Below are positions 18,663-26,545 of a stretch of DNA of 64,000 bases, in pieces (position 1 is the first letter of the stretch; every line of letters starts with the position of its first letter). Origin of the DNA: Kolteria novifilia (GTDB lineage: Bacteria > Planctomycetota > Planctomycetia > Kolteriales > Kolteriaceae); the NCBI GenBank assembly GCA_007748055.1, contig CP036279.1, positions 3,162,001 through 3,226,000 of the forward strand, read 5' to 3'. Position numbers and translations under genes: made by a program. The notes beneath the pieces were generated by a model. The model was not told where the DNA came from. It did no database searches and saw nothing but the letters and a program-made list of their open reading frames with translations.

Positions 18663-19694
18663 ATGCGTTTCTCAAACCGGCTCGTCATCCTTGCCACCGT
18701 TGCCCTGCTGTTGCTCTGGCATGGAGACTCGCGGGCCCAATCGGTGCTGACGTTCCAAGGGAGTGGGGCGACCTTTCCCTATCCTCTGTACCAGCGTTGG
18801 TTTATCGAATTCAACAAGCTCAACCCGCAGATTCGGGTCAACTACTCGCCGGAGGGCAGTGGTCAGGGGATCAACGCCTTTCTCGATCACATGGTCGATG
18901 TCGGGATGAGCGACGCGCCGCTCACCGATGGACAGATCGAGCGAGTCAAGCGTGGGGTTCAAGCGGTCCCAATGACGGCGGGGAACATCGTCGTCACCTA
19001 CAACCTGCCGGGTAGTCCGCCCAATCTCCGGCTCTCGCGTGAGGCGGTGGTCGCGATCTTCCTTCGCAAGGCGACCAAGTGGAATGACCCGGTGATCCAG
19101 CGGCAGAACCGGGACGTCAGACTGCCGGAGCAACCGATCACCGTGGTTCGCCGGGCGTCGGGAAGCGGAACGACCTACGCGTTCACGCGTCACCTTTCGG
19201 CGATCTCGAAGCCATGGAATGATGGGCCGGGGTTCGGCAAGACGGTGGTGTGGCCGACCGGCACCATTGGTGCCCGAGGCAACCAAGGGGTGACGGCTCT
19301 CGTCGAGACCACGCCGGGGGCGGTTGGCTACGTCGAGTATGGATTCGCTCGTGGTGCGGGTTTGCCGATGGCCCGACTGGAGAACAAGCGAGGCCGCTAC
19401 ATCGCGCCAACGGAGAAGAGCGGGCAAGAGGCGCTCCTGGGGGTGACGCTGCCTCCCGAGATGAACTTGTGGCTACCCGACCCCGATCGGGAAGAGGCAT
19501 ACCCCATCGTCGCGTACTCGTGGTGGTTCTGCTACAAGGAGTACAAGGATCCCGACAAAGCGGAGGCCTTGAGGGAGTTGATCAAGTATGGCCTGACCGA
19601 AGGGCAGAACTTCGCCCCGGAACTGGGATACCTTCCGCTCCCCGAGAAGCTCGCGAAGAAGATTCTGTCGGTCTCCCTGAAGCATATCAGATAG
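18663..19694 (+). CDS. pstS: PstS-like phosphate ABC transporter substrate-binding protein
   Basis: This is a 343-residue periplasmic phosphate-binding protein. A signal peptide (RLVILATVALLLLWHGDSRAQ) is followed by the PstS start FQGSGATFPYPLYQRW. The ligand-site motifs are YSPEGSGQGI, FLDHMVDVGMSDAPLT and RRASGSGTTY, and the closing segments TPGAVGYVEYGFA and YPIVAYSW are also as in PstS. AGAAGGGAGA just before the ATG is a good ribosome site. No pstC, pstA or pstB gene lies next to it, so it probably works with permease genes elsewhere. It is convergent with the Dabb gene. Confidence 0.92.
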   Translation: MRFSNRLVILATVALLLLWHGDSRAQSVLTFQGSGATFPYPLYQRWFIEFNKLNPQIRVNYSPEGSGQGINAFLDHMVDVGMSDAPLTDGQIERVKRGVQAVPMTAGNIVVTYNLPGSPPNLRLSREAVVAIFLRKATKWNDPVIQRQNRDVRLPEQPITVVRRASGSGTTYAFTRHLSAISKPWNDGPGFGKTVVWPTGTIGARGNQGVTALVETTPGAVGYVEYGFARGAGLPMARLENKRGRYIAPTEKSGQEALLGVTLPPEMNLWLPDPDREEAYPIVAYSWWFCYKEYKDPDKAEALRELIKYGLTEGQNFAPELGYLPLPEKLAKKILSVSLKHIR

Positions 19695-19729
19695 GACGAG
19701 TGCTCGGTCAGATGACAAAGTTCGGGTGG

Positions 19730-19752
19730 CACTGGCTGCTTGTCAGCCAGTG
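19730..19752. repeat. family A palindrome
   Basis: CACTGGCTG, a 5-base loop and CAGCCAGTG lie between the convergent pstS and Dabb genes. An outer arm TTCGGGT upstream pairs with ACCCGAA about 50 bp downstream, giving a nested stem. The position fits a two-way transcription stop. Confidence 0.85.
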
Positions 19753-19800
19753 AGAAGTGATCGTGGATTCAGAACCCGAAATTGAGCGTTTGACGCAGCA

Positions 19801-20235
19801 CTAGTTGGACGAGGGAGCGTATTCCACGGCGGAGTCGAAGACGCGGACGTTGTCCCAGTTGTCCTTTTGCTCCTCGATGAACTTCAGGTGCATCGGGGCG
19901 TCCTGGTACTTGTCGTGCGACGCTTGGTCCTTGAAGATGACGTGCAAGCCGACATCGAAATTCCGGTCGTTGACGGGGCGATCGAGGTCCTCGGCGAGCG
20001 GGCCAGCCGCATAGAAGACGGTGCCGGGATGCTTCGCCAGGTAGCGATGGCATGCGTCGATCAACGCCTGACGCTTTTCGGGTGACTTGTCCTTGAGCGA
20101 AAAATAGACGTTGTGCGCGATCATCGGTTCCTCGTTCTCCTTGGCTTGTAGCGTCTCGGGCGTCCGTAGCGACAATCCCAAGGCGAGGATCAGGCCGGCG
20201 CCCAACATGCCCAGGGTCGTGGTTCGTGCGTTCAT
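19801..20235 (-). CDS. exported Dabb (stress-responsive A/B barrel) protein
   Basis: The protein has 144 residues from the ATG at 20235, which has TAGGAG 10 bases upstream. The N-terminus is a signal peptide or TM anchor (LGMLGAGLILALGLSLRT). The rest is a Dabb ferredoxin-like fold: IAHNVYFSLKDKSPEKRQALIDA at the start and FDVGLHVIFKDQASHDKYQDAPMHLKFIEE later. The role of Dabb proteins is mostly unknown, and exported versions are common in Planctomycetes. It is monocistronic. Confidence 0.85.
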   Translation of the reverse strand: MNARTTTLGMLGAGLILALGLSLRTPETLQAKENEEPMIAHNVYFSLKDKSPEKRQALIDACHRYLAKHPGTVFYAAGPLAEDLDRPVNDRNFDVGLHVIFKDQASHDKYQDAPMHLKFIEEQKDNWDNVRVFDSAVEYAPSSN

Positions 20236-20412
20236 GGAAGGCGTACTCCTAGTGCGACTGTCGATGGTGCCCCGAATGAGCAAGTCGTTGTAGCAGATCG
20301 GATCTCCAAACGCCAAAAGGATTGCCTCACCTTCTCCGAAGGGCGATCGCTCCGACGCGATTTCTTATAACGCCGGTTTGTCGCGATCCCCGGCGCCGAG
20401 TCGAGAGCCTCC

Positions 20413-20961
20413 GTGGTCAACCCATTCGATCCTCCACAATGCGGCGCCGACTCCCCGGAGTCCCAACGGGATGGCTTAGCGTCCGACCAGAAAGAACGAC
20501 CGGCCGGATCGCGAACGGTGTTGGTGCCGATTTCGGTTTGGATGGTCACCTGTTTCGTCTTCGGGCAGGGGGCGCTGTTGGTCGCTTCGGCGGTGATGAC
20601 CGCTCTGTTTGATCAGCGGCCGATCGGCCCGGTCTCCTGCTGCGGCGTCTACTGCCTGCCGGTCGTGATCCTGCAATGCCGCGCTCTCGTCGGAAGCGCC
20701 GCCGCGGCAAGGGGCGTGGCGCTACTCCTTGTCCCCCAGTTGCTTCTCTCGGTGGTGGCACTCGTCATTCACTTGCTGGCGATGCTACGGGTGGAGATCG
20801 GCGTGAAGGTCATGCCGGGGGCGGCTCCGGTGGTGGCGATCGGGATGCTCGGGGCGGCGTCGACCATCCTGGTCATGCGTCGGTGGGCTAATAGACTTTC
20901 TTCTGAACAGCACGCCGGAGCGGCCGACGCGGCCACGCTCCCTGAGACCGACGAGCCGTGA
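20413..20961 (+). CDS. hypothetical four-TM membrane protein
   Basis: The product has 182 residues from a GTG start. After a polar N-terminus (1-35) there are about four hydrophobic segments: VWMVTCFVFGQGALLVASAV, a second around CCGVYCLPVVIL, a third in LLLVPQLLLSVVALVIHLLA, and a fourth in APVVAIGMLGAASTILVM. I see no family motif. Cysteines cluster at about 77-89 (SCCGVYC...QC), which could bind metal or form disulfides, but this is inference. Confidence 0.5.
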   Translation: MVNPFDPPQCGADSPESQRDGLASDQKERPAGSRTVLVPISVWMVTCFVFGQGALLVASAVMTALFDQRPIGPVSCCGVYCLPVVILQCRALVGSAAAARGVALLLVPQLLLSVVALVIHLLAMLRVEIGVKVMPGAAPVVAIGMLGAASTILVMRRWANRLSSEQHAGAADAATLPETDEP

Positions 20962-21045
20962 ATGTCGCGGTCGCTCTTCATCATGCTCCCCACGTGAGAT
21001 GGTGGAGGAAGTGACGGCACGGCGCAACAGTGACGAGGCAGGATC

Positions 21046-22239
21046 ATGACAGCCGATAGCTCCGCGGCCCCCCCCAGGTTTGGCGAGGCTCTCTCCACCA
21101 ACGCCGACTCCCGGAGCGCTCTCGAGGATGTTTGCACCCGAGCTTGTGAACAACTCGAAGTGACGCCCGACTTGGCCGTCGTCTTCGTGTCTCACCATCA
21201 CGCGGGGATCGCCAAGACCCTCTCCAAGGAGATTCGCCAACGGACCTCCGCGCGCGTCGTCATCGGCTGTACCGGAGAGGCGATCATCGGCGAGGGCAAG
21301 GAAGTCGAGCAGCAGCCGGCCATTTCGCTCTGGCTCGCGTCGCTTCCAGGCATGACCGTCGACCCGATGCATCTCGAGTTCGCGCAAACCGAGGATGGGG
21401 TCACCTTCGCCGGCTGGCCCGACAACCTTCCCGAACCCTGGCCGGAAGGGGCGGTCTTGATCGTCCTGGCCGAGCCCTTCAGTTTCCCCGCCGACGAGTT
21501 GGTCGAGCGACTCAACGAGGACCGGCCGGGAATTCCGGTCGTCGGCGGCATGGCCAGCGGCGCCAACGAGCCGGGGCGCAACCGGGTCTATCTCAACGAT
21601 CAAGGTTACAACGAGGGCGCCGTGGCGGTCCTACTGCACGGCAGCCTCAACGTCCGAACGGTCGTTTCGCAGGGATGCCGTCCCATCGGACGCCACTTCG
21701 TCATCACCAAGTCGCAGGACAACGTCATTCTCGAACTAAGTGGCGTTCCCGCGATGACCCAGCTCCAGGAGGTGTTCCAGGAACTCTCCCCGGAAGATCA
21801 GGAACTTGCCCAACATGGCCTCCATGTGGGGCGGGTCATCAACGAGTACCAAGAGGGTTTCTCGCGCGGAGATTTTCTGGTCCGCAACGTGATCGGCGTC
21901 GACACCGAAAGCGGGGCCATGGCGATTGGCGACTTCGTGCGAACCGGCCAGACGGTCCAGTTTCACGTCCGCGACGCGAAGACGGCCGGTGAGGACATGG
22001 GCGAATTGCTCACGCTGGCGACCGCCGAGGCGAGCGCCGCGTTGCTCTTCACGTGCAACGGGCGCGGGACGCGGCTCTTCGAAGAGCCGGACCACGACGT
22101 CGGCGTCCTACGTACCTTCTACGGCGACATTCCCGTCGGGGGATTCTTCGCCCAGGGCGAACTCGGACCGGTCGGTGGCGCGAACTTCCTGCACGGGTTT
22201 ACCGCCAGCATTCTACTCTTCGAGCCGCCGCCGGAGTGA
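21046..22239 (+). CDS. FIST sensory domain protein
   Basis: The 397-residue protein has a FIST N domain (PF08495, about 45-235) with the family's GCTGEAIIGEGKEVEQQPAI region and the later FSFPADELVERLNEDRPG. A FIST C domain (about 250-390) follows, with DSFVRTGQTVQFHVRDA-like and FTCNGRG, FGDIPVGGFFAQGE-like segments. FIST domains are thought to sense small ligands such as amino acids. No output domain is attached, so it would signal through a partner. No TM helix is seen. It begins at an ATG and is convergent with the lipoprotein gene. Confidence 0.85.
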   Translation: MTADSSAAPPRFGEALSTNADSRSALEDVCTRACEQLEVTPDLAVVFVSHHHAGIAKTLSKEIRQRTSARVVIGCTGEAIIGEGKEVEQQPAISLWLASLPGMTVDPMHLEFAQTEDGVTFAGWPDNLPEPWPEGAVLIVLAEPFSFPADELVERLNEDRPGIPVVGGMASGANEPGRNRVYLNDQGYNEGAVAVLLHGSLNVRTVVSQGCRPIGRHFVITKSQDNVILELSGVPAMTQLQEVFQELSPEDQELAQHGLHVGRVINEYQEGFSRGDFLVRNVIGVDTESGAMAIGDFVRTGQTVQFHVRDAKTAGEDMGELLTLATAEASAALLFTCNGRGTRLFEEPDHDVGVLRTFYGDIPVGGFFAQGELGPVGGANFLHGFTASILLFEPPPE

Positions 22240-22254
22240 TCGACGTTCCCGCCG

Positions 22255-22668
22255 CTACTTCGAGGACAACTCGATGTTGATCTCGTTGTTGCCCTCGGCG
22301 ACATCGTAGGAGAGTTCGGTCTTCTCGTTGTAGCGACTGGGAATCTTGGGCCTGGTCGCCGAGGCGGGCGTCGGCTCCATCTCCTCTTGGTAGAAAACTT
22401 GCACTTCGTGCGAGCCGATCTTCGCCCCCTTGTCGCGATTGCTGTAGTTGAGCACATAGTGCCCTTCGGCATCGGTCCGTGCCACCGATGGACGGCCTCC
22501 TTCCTTGGGATCGAAGATGACGGTCACCTCGGGAAGGGGTTGGCCGTCCAGCGTCACCAAGCCGTTGACGGCGCCGATCGGAACTTCGGGCGTTCTGCCG
22601 CAGCCGGTCAGCGCGATGATCGCTCCCATCGCCAGTGCGATGCTGACAAACCTACCGTGGATGGCCAA
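22255..22668 (-). CDS. small lipoprotein with carboxypeptidase-regulatory-like fold
   Basis: This 137-residue lipoprotein has a lipobox LTGC (Cys at 23). The mature part has the planctomycete transthyretin-like pattern VNGLVTLDGQPLPEVTVIF...TDAEGHYVL, then SHEVQVFYQEE. It likely faces the periplasm or cell surface. Such proteins are often encoded after DUF1559 genes, but this one is alone. Function is unknown. Confidence 0.8.
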   Translation of the reverse strand: MAIHGRFVSIALAMGAIIALTGCGRTPEVPIGAVNGLVTLDGQPLPEVTVIFDPKEGGRPSVARTDAEGHYVLNYSNRDKGAKIGSHEVQVFYQEEMEPTPASATRPKIPSRYNEKTELSYDVAEGNNEINIELSSK

Positions 22669-23030
22669 GTCGCTGCTCCTATTGGCAAACGTGGATATGA
22701 CCTGACGAGGCTCCGTCGGCCAGAGACGTCAGGCTAAATTACCATCGCCTGAATTCTAGGCGTTTTTTTCCGCGGACGTTGGGGACCGCTGTCCGACTGT
22801 CAACGAGCCAACTTCAAACGCGAAGTCGTTTTCCGAACCGTTGTCTCGACGACAAAGCAAGAGCCGCTGACACGTCGTGTCTGGGGCGTGCCGGGACCCG
22901 ACGGCCCATCGCCCTCGGAATATGATGGCTCGTGACATCAGTCGCAGGACATTCTAGGCGACTTTGTCGCGGATGGGTACTACTCTTTGACGTTGCACGG
23001 AGAACGGCTGCCTAACAGTCCAAACCAAGG
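22669..23030. other. gene-free spacer
   Basis: This 362-bp spacer lies between two minus-strand genes. It contains no convincing frame, palindrome family member or promoter that I can support. Confidence 0.5.
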
Positions 23031-23954
23031 CTACGCCTCGCCCAGCAAAAAGACCCGCGCCCGCAGCAAGCCTTCGGTGGCGGTCTCCTGGTCAGGTTCG
23101 TCATGGGCGAAGCGGGCCGCGTCGGCGGCTCGGAGAAACTCCTCGAGCGCCGAACGTTGCCCGGGGCCGAGGTGCTCCCGCGTTCGCGCGGAGGCCAGGA
23201 ACTCGGGAGTGCTCTGTCGGGGGGCCGCCAACTCGTAGCGCGCCTCGAGGTAGTGCCGCAGGAGATCGCAAACACGGTCCAACGTCCGCCGAGAATCCGT
23301 CCCGCTGCTTTGGAGCTGGCTCTCGATCGCCTTGAGTTCATCGAGCGCTCGAAGACGTGGATCGGCATCTCGTCGGTAACGAAGCGCGTAGATGCCCCAG
23401 GCACCCGCGACGAGAAGAAAGAACAGGGCACCACCCCACTGAAGCAGGTTGGGAAGCGACCAGAAACTTCCCCGTCGATCGAGGCTGGGGATCGGACGAA
23501 GGGTGGAGGGATCCTCCGAACGCGTCGATTGGGCGACCACGTCGATGACGGGAAGCTCGACGCTCTCGGTCGTCCACTCGGTGTCGGACGCATCGCGGTA
23601 GCGTACCCGTAGTCTTCCCAACGGCACCTTGCCAAGGTGCATCGGTTCGACGCGAACTTGCCAACGAAGCAGCACGCGTTTGCCAAAGCGGCCGTCGAAC
23701 CTGTCCGGTCCCTGACGCTCGGCGTCGCCTTCGGCCAAGTCCGCGGGAAGGGTCTCGAGCTTCGGCCAATCGAGCGTGACGTGATCGGGGGCCGTCAGGA
23801 CGGCGTCGATGACGAACGCGTCCGAGAGTCCAACCGCCTTCGAAGGGAGATCGACCTCTACCGTGACGGGACCGACCGTCGTTTCGATGCGTGGCGACGA
23901 GGCGGCCGCGATGCTCTGGGCGAGCAACAAGACGATGTTGGGAATCACGCTCAT
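23031..23954 (-). CDS. BatD-like membrane protein of the moxR operon
   Basis: The protein has 307 residues: a signal-like N-terminus, a beta-rich extracytoplasmic domain (about 20-165), one TM helix (about 185-205, GALFFLLVAGAWGIYAL) and a helical cytoplasmic tail (RTLDRVCDLLRHYLEARYEL...). This layout matches short BatD/DUF4381-like proteins of the aerotolerance operon. Its ATG overlaps the DUF58 stop by ATGA, so translation is probably coupled. It resembles the stand-alone gene at 12783-13733 in layout. It may help the MoxR ATPase act at the membrane, which is inference. Confidence 0.75.
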   Translation of the reverse strand: MSVIPNIVLLLAQSIAAASSPRIETTVGPVTVEVDLPSKAVGLSDAFVIDAVLTAPDHVTLDWPKLETLPADLAEGDAERQGPDRFDGRFGKRVLLRWQVRVEPMHLGKVPLGRLRVRYRDASDTEWTTESVELPVIDVVAQSTRSEDPSTLRPIPSLDRRGSFWSLPNLLQWGGALFFLLVAGAWGIYALRYRRDADPRLRALDELKAIESQLQSSGTDSRRTLDRVCDLLRHYLEARYELAAPRQSTPEFLASARTREHLGPGQRSALEEFLRAADAARFAHDEPDQETATEGLLRARVFLLGEA

Positions 23955-24868
23955 CCTGTCCTCCGGCGCGATGCCGACGAAAAGTGCTTGAGGAGCGACG
24001 TCGACACGGGGACATCGGTGGGCAAGGGAACCCAGTCGGCTCCCATCCGCGAGAGGTCGCGCTGCAACCGGCGTTCGCGCCGGCGGCAGTGATCGGCGTG
24101 GGCTTGCCGATACTCGTCCGAGCCACTGTCGACGATCATCACACGGCCGGTCTCCGCATCCTGGAACCGAATCAAGCCACGCTTCGGTAGTCGTCGTTCC
24201 AGAGGATCGATCGGTTGTAGGACGAAGAGTTCGTGGCGGTGGCGAAGGCGACGCAGCCCATGCAACGCATCGTCGTCGAGGAGGTCGCTCAAGACAAAGA
24301 TGACCGAGCGTCCATGCGCGGCTCGGCGCAGCGTCTCCACGCCGTCGCTTAGGGTGCTCGACGTGGGGGTGGCCGACTGGTCGAGCAGCAAGTCGCGGAC
24401 GATGCGCAGGGCGTGACGGCGTCCGCGCTCGGGGGCGACGCGGTGAATCGTTCGACCGAAGGTGACGAGGCCGATGCGGTCACTTTCGACGGCGGCGGAG
24501 AGAGCCAACAACGCCGCGGTCTCCAGAGCGGCTTGCGCTTTGGTTCGCTCGATCGAACCGAACGCCATGCTCGGGCTTTGGTCGACGAGGAGCCACGCCA
24601 CCCGCTCGCGCTCCTCGGCGAAACGCTTGACATACGCTTCGCCCGTCCGCGCGGTCACCTTGGCGTCGAGCGATCGCACATCGTCGCCTGGCTGATAGGG
24701 ACGCACTTCCTCGAAGGCGAGGCCGCGACCCCGTAGCCGACTGCGGTAGAGTCCCGACCAGGGCCCGCCGAGGAGGCGCCTGGTTCGAAGGCTCAGTCGG
24801 CGCACGGCACGAAGTAGTTCCTTGGAGATCGGGTCCGAACGGTTCGTCTCCTCGCGCGGGTCGGTCAT
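23951..24868 (-). CDS. DUF58 domain protein (VWA-like)
   Basis: The protein has 305 residues from the ATG at 24868, which overlaps the moxR stop by ATGA. It has the DUF58 landmarks: RGLAFEEVRPYQPGDDVRSLD, then TGEAYVKRFAEERERVAWLLVDQSPSM and FVLSDLLDDDALHGLRRL. The DQSPSM and DLLDD segments resemble a MIDAS-type metal site of VWA domains. No TM helix precedes the domain, unlike many DUF58 proteins. DUF58 proteins work with MoxR ATPases in maturing metal- or cofactor-containing enzymes or envelope proteins. Longer in-frame extensions are low-complexity Arg-rich shadow sequence. Confidence 0.9.
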   Translation of the reverse strand: MTDPREETNRSDPISKELLRAVRRLSLRTRRLLGGPWSGLYRSRLRGRGLAFEEVRPYQPGDDVRSLDAKVTARTGEAYVKRFAEERERVAWLLVDQSPSMAFGSIERTKAQAALETAALLALSAAVESDRIGLVTFGRTIHRVAPERGRRHALRIVRDLLLDQSATPTSSTLSDGVETLRRAAHGRSVIFVLSDLLDDDALHGLRRLRHRHELFVLQPIDPLERRLPKRGLIRFQDAETGRVMIVDSGSDEYRQAHADHCRRRERRLQRDLSRMGADWVPLPTDVPVSTSLLKHFSSASRRRTG

Positions 24869-25875
24869 GGAACGGGCAAGTCCTCGAGAAGGCGCTGAAG
24901 CAGGCGATCGACGGTCATCTCCTCGGCTTCGGCCTCGAAGCTGAGCAACAATCGGTGGCGAAGGACGTCGGGAGCAATCTCTTTGACGTCGTGGGGGACG
25001 ACATAGTCGCGACCATCGAGCAGAGCCCAGGCCTTGGCGGCAAGGACGAGGGCCACCGACGCGCGCGGGCTCGCTCCGAGTTCCAGCCATGGGCCGAGAT
25101 CGAGCGACGACTCATTTTCCGCACGGGGATTGCCCGGACGGGTCGTCGCGATGATGTCGAGAACGTACTCGCGAATCTTTTCATCGAGATGAACCTCGTC
25201 GACCGCGCGACGCAACTCAAAGATCGTTTCCGGCGACATGACCGCGTCGACGTTGGTCTCGGGGGCCGTGGACGCCATCCGGTCGAGGATGATTCGTTCG
25301 TCGGCTCGATCGGGGTAGTCGACGAGGATCTTCAAGAGGAAGCGATCGACTTGGGCTTCGGGGAGAGGGTAGGTCCCCTCGTGTTCGATCGGATTCTGGG
25401 TCGCCATGACGAAGAATGGCTTGGGCAGGGACCGCGTTTCGGGACCGATGGTGACTTGCCGCTCCTGCATCGCTTCGAGCAGGGCGCTTTGGACCTTCGC
25501 GGGGGCGCGGTTGATCTCGTCGGCCAGGAGGAGTTGGGTGAAGATCGGGCCCTCGCGGATCGAGAACTCGCCCGTCTTGGGATGATAGACCTCCGTCCCG
25601 ATCAAGTCGGCGGGGAGCAGGTCGGGGGTGAACTGAACGCGCTGGAAGCGGGCGTCGATGGTCGAGGCGAGAGTTCGTGCCGCGAGGGTTTTGGCCAGGC
25701 CGGGAACGCCTTCGATCAGCACATGACCGCCCGTCAGAAGGCCGACGAGCAGCCGATCGACGAAGGAACGCTGTCCCACGAGGACGCGTGCAAGTTCATC
25801 TCTGACCCGACCAAGGGCTTCGGTGTGTTGACCGGTCGTTGCCAAGGGGTCTCCTCGCTCTGGTGCCGACCCCAT
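24865..25875 (-). CDS. MoxR family AAA+ ATPase
   Basis: The 336-residue AAA+ ATPase has Walker A GVPGLAKT (about 56-63), Walker B LLADEINRAP, sensor 1 ATQNP, and the conserved GTYPLPEAQVDRFL arginine-finger region. MoxR ATPases act as chaperones that insert cofactors or mature VWA-domain partners. This is the first gene of a three-gene operon (moxR, DUF58, BatD-like) with 4-base overlaps at both junctions. No BatA/BatB-type VWA membrane proteins are present here. Confidence 0.95.
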   Translation of the reverse strand: MGSAPERGDPLATTGQHTEALGRVRDELARVLVGQRSFVDRLLVGLLTGGHVLIEGVPGLAKTLAARTLASTIDARFQRVQFTPDLLPADLIGTEVYHPKTGEFSIREGPIFTQLLLADEINRAPAKVQSALLEAMQERQVTIGPETRSLPKPFFVMATQNPIEHEGTYPLPEAQVDRFLLKILVDYPDRADERIILDRMASTAPETNVDAVMSPETIFELRRAVDEVHLDEKIREYVLDIIATTRPGNPRAENESSLDLGPWLELGASPRASVALVLAAKAWALLDGRDYVVPHDVKEIAPDVLRHRLLLSFEAEAEEMTVDRLLQRLLEDLPVP

Positions 25876-25951
25876 TCTACCCCAGGCGGCCGGTGGTTCG
25901 CTTTCGCGGCGTCGCGGCGATTAATTCGGTCGCCGCTGTTGCTATTCAGAC

Positions 25952-25979
25952 GTTATATCTCGTCAGGACTTCCCCCCAA
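25952..25979 (-). promoter_or_regulatory. possible sigma-70-like promoter for the moxR operon
   Basis: On the minus strand TTGGGG (25974-25979) and TATAAC (25952-25957) are 16 bases apart. They would start transcription about 70 bases before the moxR ATG. The rest of the spacer 25876-26157 shows nothing else. Confidence 0.35.
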
Positions 25980-26157
25980 GCTTTGGGCTCCATCTCAAGC
26001 GTCGTCACTGGCTTCGGGAGCGATCGCCCCTCGGCGACATGGGAGCGAGCCGTCGCTGGAGAGCAATACGGCCCAGGGCCGTAGGTTGTTCGCCCGCTGC
26101 CCGACCGTCGCTAGTCGATCAAGTGAGTGGTGCCTTCAACGAAGATTGGAAGGCTTC

Positions 26158-26517
26158 TCAACCCTGTTGTGGCGTCGCGATCGTCAGGCGGTTGCCGAAG
26201 GGATCGAGGAAGACGCACTCGCGTTGCCGCCAGGCTTGGGTGGTCGGAGGCATATGGGCGACGAGGCCCTTCGAGGTGAACTCCTCGTAAAGGGCATCGA
26301 CGTCATCGACGAGCATGTAGACCGCTCCGCCTGGTTGACAATCCCCCTCGTGCTCGCTGAGAAAGAGCGTGACCGCGCCACGGGTGACGCTCATGAAGAC
26401 GGGGAAGTGCGGCTCGTGACGCCACTCCCAATCGATCGTGAACCCCATGGACTCGACGTAGAACCGCCTCGCGTCTTCGTCGCCGTCGATGCGAAGGACC
26501 GGGGTCGCGCAGCGCAT
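26158..26517 (-). CDS. VOC family protein (glyoxalase/bleomycin-resistance fold)
   Basis: The 119-residue single VOC module has paired beta-alpha-beta-beta-beta halves: ATPVLRIDGDEDARRFYVESMGF at the front and VYMLVDDVDALYEEFTSKGL with the closing CVFLDPFGNRLTI. GNRLTI and the DPFGN turn are typical of bleomycin-resistance-like VOC proteins. The short length suggests it dimerises. Substrate is unknown. It lies 28 bp downstream of the membrane/TPR gene and may be co-transcribed with it. Confidence 0.88.
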   Translation of the reverse strand: MRCATPVLRIDGDEDARRFYVESMGFTIDWEWRHEPHFPVFMSVTRGAVTLFLSEHEGDCQPGGAVYMLVDDVDALYEEFTSKGLVAHMPPTTQAWRQRECVFLDPFGNRLTIATPQQG

Positions 26518-26545
26518 GGAGGCACCGCCTTTCCTGAAGGGGTGA

